In this document: one piece after another, positions 1-5,921 of the stretch
How the letters are laid out: every line of letters begins with the position of its first letter
Position numbering within the stretch: the first letter of the stretch is position 1
Origin: Bacteroidota bacterium
Lineage (GTDB): Bacteria; Pseudomonadota; Alphaproteobacteria; Puniceispirillales; Puniceispirillaceae
Assembly (NCBI GenBank): GCA_009936825.1
Contig: JAACDV010000099.1
Location: forward strand, 1 to 5,921
Length of the DNA stretch: 5,921 nucleotides
Direction: 5' to 3'
The notes under the pieces: model-generated
Told to the model about the DNA's origin: nothing
Seen by the model: the letters and a program-made list of their open reading frames with translations, nothing else
Databases searched by the model: none
Translations under genes and position numbers: made by a program

Positions 1-629
1 CGAGACCGATAAGACCACCATGAATACAAAATTTCGTCAGATCCAAAGTGATCTCGGACAACATCCTGCCAACCGCCTTGATCAATCAGATTCAGCAGAC
101 CGTCGCGTTCAACCGGCGTATGGCTAACAACTTTCTGGAGCTGTTTCGTTGACCACACATCTTCGGCCAATGGGGCAATATTCAGATCACCTACAAGGAT
201 TGATTTTTCGGGTTTATTGGCAGCGAAATACGCGGTCATTTCGGCCAGAAAATCCAGCTTATGACCAAATTTAGGGTTTTCATCCCGATCAGCAACATCG
301 CCGCCCGCCGGAACGTAAAAATTATGCACCCGAATGCCGCCCTCAACTATCGCGGAGATATGACGACAATCAGTCTGGCCAGCCCAGTTCATATGGTCCG
401 ATGCCTGCAAGGGATGGCGCGAAATAATGGCCACCCCATTATAGCTTTTCTCGCCGCGATACGCGTGATGCGGCCAGCCAGCATCCCGCAGCGCCTCATG
501 CGGAAAATGCTGATCCTCGGTCTTGGTTTCCTGTAAGCACAAGACATCAATATCTGCCTCGACCAGAAATTTCGTGACCAGATCAATGCGCAATCTGACT
601 GAATTTATGTTCCATGTGGCAAGTCTCAT
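1..629 (-). CDS. xth: Exodeoxyribonuclease III (AP endonuclease), 3' end cut off by the window edge
   Basis: ExoIII cuts DNA at abasic sites and trims damaged 3' ends in base-excision repair in the cytoplasm. I translated 209 codons by hand from the ATG at 629-627 to the left edge with no stop; the family is about 260-270 residues, so roughly the last 50-60 are outside. The exonuclease-endonuclease-phosphatase fold signature is clear: MRLATWNINSVR at the N-terminus (Asn7), LQETK with metal-binding Glu34, NFYVPAGGD with the conserved Tyr105, GDLNIAP with Asp148 and Asn150, and a WWSYR segment at 204-208. Asn7 and Glu34 fall at the same positions as in E. coli ExoIII. The C-terminal catalytic Asp-His pair would lie beyond the edge. 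The start is at the family's usual N-terminus; a GAGGGA-like ribosome site (644-649) is 14 nt away, longer than ideal. It is the last visible gene of the leftward cluster, 54 nt after lolA, with no terminator in between. Confidence 0.95.
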   Translation of the reverse strand, partial: MRLATWNINSVRLRIDLVTKFLVEADIDVLCLQETKTEDQHFPHEALRDAGWPHHAYRGEKSYNGVAIISRHPLQASDHMNWAGQTDCRHISAIVEGGIRVHNFYVPAGGDVADRDENPKFGHKLDFLAEMTAYFAANKPEKSILVGDLNIAPLAEDVWSTKQLQKVVSHTPVERDGLLNLIDQGGWQDVVRDHFGSDEILYSWWSYRS

Positions 630-683
630 CAGCGTGGTATCCGTCCCTCAATTTACTGTGTTAGGCCCGAATTCTAATCGGTC

Positions 684-1328
684 CTAGCCATTCTCATCAT
701 ATGAACTAACGGCGAAAAATTTGTTCTCATAGCTATGACCAAAGCTCATATTCTGCAACGTGATCGTCGTTGAAACATCTGCAGCGTCACGAACTGTCCA
801 ACGGCGTAGCTCAAACGGCTTTTCGGTAAATTCTAGCGTTAGCTCACCGGCAGCTGTGCCTGTTTCCTTGGTCAGAACAATGCTGACAATACCGTTCTCG
901 TTTTTGCTGCGCGTGGTAAAATCAGAGGATCGAAGCTTTACCTCCTGCTGCAAAATAAGCGACAGCGGTGTCTCGCGGATCGGATAGCTGGTGACACGCT
1001 TTTCGTTTGGCCTGTCAACATGAAGCCAAACCGGTGTGGTCAACAGAACCAGCGGCTCGTCAAGCTCATAGATAATCTTCATTCGGTGCGGCCGGCTTAA
1101 ATGCAGCGCACCGGTGGCGGCTGAGCCATCAGACGCAATCTGGATGAAATCGGCTTGCATTGTGGTGATGTCTGCAAACCAGGCCTCGGCGCGTTCGATT
1201 GAATCGGCACTGTCTGTGTCGGCTGCAAGCGCACTGTGCTGAAGCAGAAAAACCGCCAGAAATAGGGGAAGAATCCGGACCCTAAATATCCTCGCCGCAG
1301 CGATGGCGCCTATATTTTGGAGTTCCAT
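684..1328 (-). CDS. lolA: LolA-family periplasmic lipoprotein carrier
   Basis: LolA takes lipoproteins released from the inner membrane by LolCDE and ferries them through the periplasm to the outer membrane. From the ATG at 1328 the protein has 214 residues. A signal peptide covers about 1-35: basic residues (R13, R16, R18), a hydrophobic core LPLFLAVFLL, and a likely cut after HSALA. No lipobox Cys follows, so the mature protein of about 179 residues is soluble, close to the family length. Family features are MQADFIQ (57-63), the G-x-L-x-L-x-R-P strand near 73-80, YPIRETPLSLIL (115-126) and LRRWTVRDA (174-182). Start choice: the frame stays open to a TTG at 1367 and an ATG at 1358, both overlapping the ftsK end, but these would make a 45-48 residue leader. 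No start has a good ribosome site, so coupling to ftsK translation is likely. LolB is generally missing from Alphaproteobacteria, where LolA may cover both steps (family knowledge). Confidence 0.88.
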   Translation of the reverse strand: MELQNIGAIAAARIFRVRILPLFLAVFLLQHSALAADTDSADSIERAEAWFADITTMQADFIQIASDGSAATGALHLSRPHRMKIIYELDEPLVLLTTPVWLHVDRPNEKRVTSYPIRETPLSLILQQEVKLRSSDFTTRSKNENGIVSIVLTKETGTAAGELTLEFTEKPFELRRWTVRDAADVSTTITLQNMSFGHSYENKFFAVSSYDENG

Positions 1329-1347
1329 TTTTTGGCGTATCAGCAAA

Positions 1348-3672
1348 TCATCCACCATCTTTATCAATCAGCACTTCGCGTTTACCAACATGGTTGGCGG
1401 CGCTAATAATGCCGCTTTGTTCCATCTCTTCGATGATCGTTGCGGCGCGATTATACCCGATTTTAAGATGCCTTTGAACAAAACTAGTAGACGCTTTTTG
1501 CTCACGCACGACCAATTGGACAGCCTGATCATAAAGACTGTTCTCGCCGCCAAGAAGATCGCCGGTGGCGTTCGAGCCCATATCGCCGTCTTCTTCGGCG
1601 ACAACTTTTTCATTGTATTCCGGCTCACCTTGTTTGCGCAGAAAATCTGCCACAGCCTCAACTTCGCTATCCGCAACGAACGGGCCATGCACCCGCACAA
1701 CACGCCCACCGCCCTCCATGAACAGCATGTCACCCTTACCAAGAAGCTGTTCGGCGCCCTGTTCCCCAAGAATGGTTCGACTGTCGATACGCGAGGTTAC
1801 CTGAAAGCTGATCCGGGTCGGAAAATTGGCCTTGATCGTTCCCGTAATCACATCAACTGAGGGACGCTGCGTTGCCATAATGACATGAATGCCGGCAGCC
1901 CGCGCCATCTGCGCCAGTCTTTGCACCGCGGCTTCAATTTCCTTACCTGCGACCATCATCAGATCGGCCACTTCGTCAATCACCACAACGATGAATGGCA
2001 GCGGCGTCAGATCCAGAATTTCTTCCTCAAAAACAGGCCTTCCCGTTTCCTGATCAAAACCTGTTTGCACACGGCGGGTCAAAACCTCGCCCTCATCGCT
2101 TGCTTGGGCAACCCGTGCATTATATCCAGCGATATTCCGCACCCCCAGCTTGGCCATATTCCGATACCGGTTTTCCATTTCACGAACAGCCCATTTCAAT
2201 GCCGTCACCGCCTTTGATGGTTCAGTAACAACAGGGCTGAGAAGATGTGGAATACCGTCATAGACGGACAATTCCAGCATTTTCGGATCAACCATAATCA
2301 TCCGGCAGGTTTCAGGTGTGTGCCGATATAACAGCGACAGGATCATCGCATTGATGCCAACAGATTTACCCGATCCGGTGGTGCCAGCAACCAGCAGATG
2401 CGGCATCGATGCCAGATCAACAATCACTGGTGCTCCGGCGATATCCTTGCCAAGCGCCATGGGAAGGTCACTATCATCATTCTCCCATGCCGGATGATCC
2501 AGAATTTCGCGCAGAGCAACAATTTGCCGGTTATTATTTGGAAGCTCAATGCCGATGACATTCTGCCCGGGCACGACGGCAACACGCACCGAGACGACAC
2601 TCATCGAGCGCGCAATATCATCAGCAAGTGAAATGACCCGCTGTGATCTTGTTCCGGGCGCGGGTTCCAAATCATACCGCGTGACAACCGGCCCATAGCG
2701 CGATCCGCTAATCTCTCCCTTAATGCTGAAATCATTCAGCACAAGTTCCATCTGCTGCGATGTTTCATCCAGCGTCCGCTGCGATGGTCCTGAGGATGCC
2801 TTTCCGGGCGGGGTCAGCAGTTTTCCGGGCGGCAGCTGGAACTGTCCCCCACCAACAAAATCCAGCTTACCCTGACCAGCTTTGCGCGGCGGACGGGGCT
2901 GAGTCACATTTTCACCCGTAAGTGACGGCTCTTGGCGTTTTTTACTAGCTGCCCTGCCTTTGCGCTTTTTTGCAGCAGGCGGCACATCTTCAGGTTCGGT
3001 CAAACTTAACTCGGGCACACCATCAATATTTTGATCAGCTTTTGACTCGCGCGAGAATATTTTGACAATAAGACGCGCCAGCACCTTGACCGGGGCCATC
3101 AGCAACCACCATTGACGACGTGAAATCATCGCACACCAAGACCACATTCCAAGCCCGATCATGATCAGACCAACACCGAAATAATCCAGTGTTGTAAGCC
3201 CCAGAAAAGACGGCAAGTCTGGAAAATGTGGACGGCTTACCCCAATTAAGATCGCTCCGGATGCGCCGCCAATTCCCCCGCCATCAGCGCCAGAAATAGC
3301 TTCAAATCCGCTGGCTATAATCAACACCGCAATCGGGGCAAACAAAATCCGCGTGGCACGCTGACGGGTAGGATGCTTATTCAGCAAGCGATAGCCCCAC
3401 CCCAACGGCAAAAAAGTTATGAAAAAGCCCGCCCAACCAACACCAGCCCGCAGCCAACCGGCAATCATCGCGCCTACGCTGCCAAACCAGTTTTGGGTCA
3501 AACCGGTAGAATAGGCACTGGGTGACGGGTCAAACCGGCCGGGCGAAAACAGCGTTGCGGTCAACACCGCACCCAGCAAGATCAGAGCAATGCCCAGTAC
3601 CTCCATCAACCGACGCCGCATAAAGGCAATCAGCACCGGAGAGAGCAGTGTTTTTTTCTGATCCGTTTCCAC
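1348..3672 (-). CDS. ftsK: DNA translocase FtsK
   Basis: FtsK is a septal membrane ATPase that pumps chromosome termini through the closing division site and activates XerCD recombination at dif. This 774-residue protein has the complete architecture. The N-terminal membrane domain covers about residues 20-185, with clear hydrophobic helices near 22-41, 79-96, 108-124 and 163-181. A short linker rich in Lys, Arg and Pro (about 205-300) includes [14 protein letters not shown]. The alpha domain follows at about 300-400 ([14 protein letters not shown]), then the RecA-like motor with Walker A GTTGSGKS (430-437) and Walker B VVVIDE (562-567), plus [13 protein letters not shown] (599-611). The C-terminal gamma winged helix (about 712-770, [15 protein letters not shown]) reads KOPS and contacts XerD. 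The start is a GTG, with a weak purine-rich site (GGG at 3678-3680) about 5 nt upstream; 8 nt separate it from the aminotransferase stop. At 774 residues it is a little shorter than many relatives, mainly through the linker. Confidence 0.97.
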   Translation of the reverse strand: METDQKKTLLSPVLIAFMRRRLMEVLGIALILLGAVLTATLFSPGRFDPSPSAYSTGLTQNWFGSVGAMIAGWLRAGVGWAGFFITFLPLGWGYRLLNKHPTRQRATRILFAPIAVLIIASGFEAISGADGGGIGGASGAILIGVSRPHFPDLPSFLGLTTLDYFGVGLIMIGLGMWSWCAMISRRQWWLLMAPVKVLARLIVKIFSRESKADQNIDGVPELSLTEPEDVPPAAKKRKGRAASKKRQEPSLTGENVTQPRPPRKAGQGKLDFVGGGQFQLPPGKLLTPPGKASSGPSQRTLDETSQQMELVLNDFSIKGEISGSRYGPVVTRYDLEPAPGTRSQRVISLADDIARSMSVVSVRVAVVPGQNVIGIELPNNNRQIVALREILDHPAWENDDSDLPMALGKDIAGAPVIVDLASMPHLLVAGTTGSGKSVGINAMILSLLYRHTPETCRMIMVDPKMLELSVYDGIPHLLSPVVTEPSKAVTALKWAVREMENRYRNMAKLGVRNIAGYNARVAQASDEGEVLTRRVQTGFDQETGRPVFEEEILDLTPLPFIVVVIDEVADLMMVAGKEIEAAVQRLAQMARAAGIHVIMATQRPSVDVITGTIKANFPTRISFQVTSRIDSRTILGEQGAEQLLGKGDMLFMEGGGRVVRVHGPFVADSEVEAVADFLRKQGEPEYNEKVVAEEDGDMGSNATGDLLGGENSLYDQAVQLVVREQKASTSFVQRHLKIGYNRAATIIEEMEQSGIISAANHVGKREVLIDKDGG

Positions 3673-3680
3673 CCTATGCC

Positions 3681-4943
3681 CTATCTAGACTTTATCTGGC
3701 CAAGAACAGCCTGATCAGGCGCAGAATACACGGCCGCAAGGCGTTGCATCGATTCTTCAATGCGCTGATGATCATGAACCAGCGCAAGCCGAACATACCC
3801 TTGGCCGGGGTTAATGCCGCCCACTGGCTCAGCCATAAATGATCCTGGCATCGCGCGCACTGCTTGCTCCTGCATCAGCCACCTGACAAAATCCTGATCA
3901 TCGCTGACCGGCAACCATAAAAAGAACCCTCCCTGCGGCGGGGTAATCCCAAGATACTGCTGGGCCAAGGCAAAGCTGTGATCATAATGCGCCCGAATTG
4001 CGGCAACATGGTCATCATCATCATAAAGATCTGCGGCGGCATGAAGAAGCGGCGTTGGTACCAGCGAGCCCGTATTGGCAACCAGCTTGGCATATAACCG
4101 GATCACCGCGTTATCACCAATGATAAAGCCAGCGCGAAGCCCCGCCGCGCTTGAGCGTTTTGAAAGCGAATTCACTGCAACCAGATTGCGAAGCGGATCG
4201 GGTTCGCCCGGCCGGCCTGCACCTTTACCCACTTCATAACCATCCTCGATATGAAGTGCTGCGGCCGCCTCCAGCGCGCCGGCAGGCGGACTACCCCGCC
4301 AGATATCGCAATAGCACTCATCCATAACCAGCAGGAATTTATGCTTTCGGGCAAGCCTGATCGCAGTTTTGATTTGATCCAGTGACATCACCCCGCCTTG
4401 CGGGTTTGTCGGACTACAAAGATATACAATCACCGCACGGTCAAGCATCGCCGGATCATATTGCTCTAGATCAGGAACGAAATTATCTTCGACAACGGCG
4501 TTCAAATAGATGATTTCAGCATCAGCGGCGAGCGATCCAGCCCGCCATGCATGATAATAAGGGTTGGCAACAAGCGCTGCCGCATTTTCCTTGGTGCCTT
4601 TTACAAGACCGCCAAGAAAACCCAACGGCTCCCGGGTTCCGGGGACTGGCAGCATTTGCGCAGTAACGTCAACAAGGCCGGCTGCCGATGGCCAACGCCG
4701 TGCAATATAGCTGTCCACCGCCGTGCTAAACCGCGCATTTCCCACTGCTTTTGGATAATATTGCCACCCGTCATTATGGCTGGCCATGCTGCGTTGTAAA
4801 ATTTCACCACCAGCAATTTGCGGCTCACCTATCGACATATCCAATATCTCAACATCCGATGAAGGCACGGAATCCACAAGAAGCTCGCGCATTTTCACAA
4901 ACATATTGCCATCAAACAGCTTATATTCAGGATTAAGTTTCAT
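3681..4943 (-). CDS. PLP-dependent class I/II aminotransferase, DapC-like
   Basis: This 420-residue fold-type I aminotransferase moves an amino group from a donor, commonly glutamate, to a 2-oxo acid in the cytoplasm. Visible landmarks are MSIGEPQ (36-42), the phosphate-side PGTRE (101-105), NPYYHAW (127-133), SPTNPQG with Asn180, DECYCDIW with Asp208 and Tyr211, the PLP lysine in NSLSKRS (Lys262), and a C-terminal YVRLALV with the carboxylate-binding Arg385. The SKRS lysine motif, the LSIGEP-type start and the NPYY motif resemble succinyldiaminopimelate aminotransferase (DapC) of the lysine/peptidoglycan pathway. I cannot fix the substrate, because related paralogues share these motifs and no dap gene is in view. 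A Gly/Pro-rich stretch at 234-250, just before the lysine motif, looks like a small insertion. It is probably the first gene of the leftward operon, ending 8 nt before ftsK. The ATG at 4943 is supported by the N-terminal pattern but lacks a strong ribosome site. Confidence 0.9.
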   Translation of the reverse strand: MKLNPEYKLFDGNMFVKMRELLVDSVPSSDVEILDMSIGEPQIAGGEILQRSMASHNDGWQYYPKAVGNARFSTAVDSYIARRWPSAAGLVDVTAQMLPVPGTREPLGFLGGLVKGTKENAAALVANPYYHAWRAGSLAADAEIIYLNAVVEDNFVPDLEQYDPAMLDRAVIVYLCSPTNPQGGVMSLDQIKTAIRLARKHKFLLVMDECYCDIWRGSPPAGALEAAAALHIEDGYEVGKGAGRPGEPDPLRNLVAVNSLSKRSSAAGLRAGFIIGDNAVIRLYAKLVANTGSLVPTPLLHAAADLYDDDDHVAAIRAHYDHSFALAQQYLGITPPQGGFFLWLPVSDDQDFVRWLMQEQAVRAMPGSFMAEPVGGINPGQGYVRLALVHDHQRIEESMQRLAAVYSAPDQAVLGQIKSR

Positions 4944-4957
4944 CGTCAGGTGTTCCA

Positions 4958-5006
4958 GTTGTTAAGGGCGGCCGGTTGTTAGGGGCGGCCGGTTGTTAAG
5001 GGGGGC
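4958..5006. repeat. 17-bp GC-rich tandem repeat, almost three copies
   Basis: The unit is GTTGTTAAGGGCGGCCG. Copy 1 is 4958-4974. Copy 2 is 4975-4991, with one change (the second A after GTTGTT is G). Copy 3 is partial, 4992-5006, and differs by a C-to-G change near its end. Copies 1 and 2 each contain the self-complementary CGGCCG (4969-4974 and 4986-4991). The two can therefore pair as a 6-bp all-GC stem with an 11-nt loop. The array ends 14 nt before the aminotransferase ATG, in its probable 5' leader. Confidence 0.85.
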
Positions 5007-5056
5007 AATGTCTAATATGGCCCAATTTTTGATATCCTAACACCAGTTATCGGGCA

Positions 5057-5062
5057 ATTATA
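5057..5062 (-). promoter_or_regulatory. Candidate -10 box (TATAAT) for the leftward operon
   Basis: Read on the minus strand, 5062 to 5057 is a perfect TATAAT. The hexamer 17 bp upstream is AGCCGT, a poor -35, so activity may need an activator or may be absent. A start about 7 nt downstream would give a leader of roughly 105 nt carrying the whole 17-bp repeat array. The call rests on one hexamer and its position in a divergent intergenic region. Confidence 0.3.
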
Positions 5063-5102
5063 GGTGCGGCGCGCCTGCGACGGCTGTATACATGGACTAA
5101 CA

Positions 5103-5177
5103 ATGCAGATCACCCTACATCTAGATACATCAAGCAGATGGGGCCAATCTGTTACGCGGCGTGCAAAGGCTAGGTAG
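5103..5177 (+). CDS. Possible 24-codon leader ORF upstream of the gmhB-like gene
   Basis: The ATG at 5103 opens a 24-residue frame (it begins MQITLHLDTSSRW and ends RRAKAR) that stops at a TAG 3 nt before the next gene's ATG. It is in the same frame as that gene. The upstream ribosome site is weak (GGAC, 5094-5097). The peptide has no run of one amino acid, as an attenuator leader would, and I recognise no family. It may be chance; the position is the only argument for it. Confidence 0.15.
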   Translation: MQITLHLDTSSRWGQSVTRRAKAR

Positions 5178-5180
5178 CTT

Positions 5181-5762
5181 ATGGAACAACAACCGGCGAT
5201 CTTTCTCGATCGAGATAATACATTAAATGTCGATCGCGGTTATACTTGGAAAATTTCCGATTTTGCATGGATAAAAGGGGCACCAGAAGCGTTGGCGTTA
5301 TTTCACGCGCACGGTATCCCGGTTTTTATCGTCACCAATCAGGGGGGGATTGGCAAAGGGTTGTACAGCATCGAAGACATGCAGGCCTTTAACGATCATC
5401 TTCGCGCTGCCGCTGCCGCTGCCAACGGGCCGATCACGGATATTGCCTTTTGCGGACACCATCCGGACGCCATCGATGCAAAATGGAAAACACCCTGCAC
5501 CCACCGCAAACCAGAACCGGGGATGCTGCTGGCACTGGCAGATAAATGGAACCTTGATCTAGGGCGTTCGGTGATGATCGGCGATAGTGAGCGCGACGTT
5601 GAAGCTGGCAAAGCTGCTGGATGTTATGCTTATAAATTCGGCACAGACGATTCTGACGCGGATTTAGGCAAACTGGCAGCCAAAATTCTGAAGACGCATT
5701 TTAGAGACCCCAAACCAGATAAAACAAAACTACAAAGTAAGGAAACCCAAGCCAATGTCTGA
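5181..5762 (+). CDS. gmhB: HAD-family phosphatase, GmhB-like (heptose bisphosphate phosphatase)
   Basis: GmhB removes the 7-phosphate of D-glycero-D-manno-heptose 1,7-bisphosphate in the ADP-heptose route to lipopolysaccharide core, in the cytoplasm. The 193-residue protein has the HAD motifs in order. Motif I is FLDRDNTLN with nucleophile Asp10 and acid/base Asp12; motif II is VTNQGGIGKG (Thr52-Asn53-Gln54). A zinc loop has Cys91, His93 (CGHH), Cys106 and His108 (CTHRKPEPGM), with Arg109-Lys110 at the usual substrate-contact place. Motif IV is MIGDSERDVEAG with Asp135 and Asp139. The fourth zinc ligand is usually Cys (CxCRKP); here it is His. A charged Lys-rich tail follows about residue 172. 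The start is supported by motif I sitting at residue 10 and by an AGG at 5172-5174, 6 nt upstream. It overlaps the ubiH-type gene by 8 nt, so the two are probably co-translated. The related histidinol-phosphatase (HisB-N) family is an alternative; no his or LPS gene is nearby to decide. Confidence 0.85.
   Translation: MEQQPAIFLDRDNTLNVDRGYTWKISDFAWIKGAPEALALFHAHGIPVFIVTNQGGIGKGLYSIEDMQAFNDHLRAAAAAANGPITDIAFCGHHPDAIDAKWKTPCTHRKPEPGMLLALADKWNLDLGRSVMIGDSERDVEAGKAAGCYAYKFGTDDSDADLGKLAAKILKTHFRDPKPDKTKLQSKETQANV
5406..5423 (+). repeat. Short in-gene repeat, three copies of GCTGCC
   Basis: Three perfect GCTGCC units inside the gmhB-like gene encode six alanines (residues 76-81) at the end of a helix after motif II. 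Slippage here would add or remove Ala-Ala pairs without breaking the frame, so this looks like a tolerant length-variable spot, not an on/off switch. Confidence 0.7.
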
Positions 5763-5921
5763 GGTGGTAATCATTGGTGGCGGATTAACCGGCTTAATGA
5801 TGGCGAATGCGCTATCACATACTGGCCTGCATAGCGATAAGTCACTTTCGGGGGCCATAACGCTGATTGACCGCGCGGAATCTGACGCCGAAATGCCAGA
5901 TGAACGCACCACTACAATCAA
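5755..5921 (+). CDS. FAD-dependent monooxygenase, UbiH/Coq6 family, 5' part only
   Basis: Members of this family hydroxylate the aromatic ring during ubiquinone biosynthesis, using FAD and NADPH at the inner membrane. Only 55 codons are in the window; full proteins are about 400 residues. The start reads MSEVVIIGGGLTGLMMANAL, a beta-alpha-beta dinucleotide fold with the GxGxxG-type GGGLTG at 8-13, which binds the FAD ADP moiety. An acidic residue follows the second strand (TLIDRAE), and DERTTTI at 49-55 matches the family's D-x-R-T-T-x-(I/L) signature. An AAGGAA ribosome site (5739-5744) sits 10 nt before the ATG. The start overlaps the end of the gmhB-like gene by 8 nt, implying a shared transcript. 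Which of UbiH, UbiF, UbiI or UbiL it is cannot be told from this fragment. Confidence 0.87.
   Translation, partial: MSEVVIIGGGLTGLMMANALSHTGLHSDKSLSGAITLIDRAESDAEMPDERTTTI

Larger units (their letters stand above)
4944..5180. other. Divergent intergenic region between the aminotransferase and gmhB-like genes
   Basis: These 237 bp must hold the start signals of both gene groups. Next to the aminotransferase lies a 17-bp tandem repeat (4958-5006). Further right are a minus-strand TATAAT (5057-5062), an 8-bp palindrome GGCGCGCC (5068-5075) and another, TGTATACA (5085-5092). I find no convincing rightward sigma-70 promoter: TATACA at 5087-5092 is a possible -10 box, but the matching -35 position reads GTGCGG. 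A TTGATA at 5029-5034 sits too far from the TTATAG at 5058-5063. No RNA gene fold or terminator is evident. Confidence 0.6.

Noticed and set aside
261..536. A 91-codon plus-strand open frame inside xth
   Set aside because: The opposite strand carries the ExoIII motifs in this same stretch (NFYVPAGGD, GDLNIAP just left of it), so the frame is a shadow.
661..676. TTAGGCCCGAATTCTAA between lolA and xth as a possible terminator hairpin
   Set aside because: Only about four bases of each arm pair and no T-run follows on either strand, so it does not look like an intrinsic terminator.
1303..1860. A 185-codon open frame on the plus strand opposite the 3' end of ftsK and start of lolA
   Set aside because: It lies antisense to well-supported conserved genes, its translation shows no recognisable motif or domain order, and it fits the usual mirror effect of a coding strand.
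3366..3373. GGGTAGGA, resembling a KOPS (GGGNAGGG) site for FtsK orientation
   Set aside because: It misses the last position and lies inside the ftsK coding sequence; one near-match says nothing about KOPS polarity.
5029..5063. TTGATA ... TTATAG as a rightward promoter for gmhB
   Set aside because: The spacing between the boxes is about 23 bp, well outside the usual 16-18 bp.
5118..5140. CATCT / AGATG inverted repeat upstream of gmhB
   Set aside because: Five-base arms with a 13-base loop are expected by chance, and nothing else supports an operator here.

Overview
The window looks like ordinary chromosomal housekeeping DNA from an alphaproteobacterium with middling GC content. A marine SAR116-like lineage is my guess from the gene order and protein flavour; nothing in the sequence proves it. 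I see no mobile element, CRISPR array, phage gene, tRNA or rRNA. I do not see a new biological system here, and the findings below are modest.

Layout: four genes run leftward on the minus strand, in transcription order. They are a DapC-like class I/II aminotransferase (4943 to 3681), the DNA translocase FtsK (3672 to 1348), a LolA-type periplasmic lipoprotein carrier (about 1328 to 684) and exodeoxyribonuclease III, xth (629 to beyond the left edge). The gaps are 8 bp, about 19 bp (or a short overlap, depending on the lolA start) and 54 bp, so one operon is likely. Two genes run rightward: a GmhB-like HAD phosphatase (5181-5762) and the first 55 codons of a UbiH/Coq6-family FAD monooxygenase (5755 to beyond the right edge). 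These two overlap by 8 bp.

The two groups diverge from a 237-bp non-coding region (4944-5180). It holds almost three copies of a 17-bp GC-rich tandem repeat just upstream of the aminotransferase start. It also holds a perfect TATAAT hexamer on the minus strand and a 24-codon open frame ending 3 nt before gmhB. This is the least explained part of the window.

Functionally the leftward genes combine chromosome segregation at the division septum (FtsK), outer-membrane lipoprotein delivery (LolA), DNA base-damage repair (ExoIII) and amino-acid or diaminopimelate metabolism (aminotransferase). The rightward genes point to heptose supply for lipopolysaccharide (GmhB-like) and ubiquinone ring hydroxylation (UbiH-like). 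From memory, an aminotransferase-ftsK-lolA-xth order with a ubiH-type gene nearby is recurrent in Alphaproteobacteria, so most of the window is conserved synteny.
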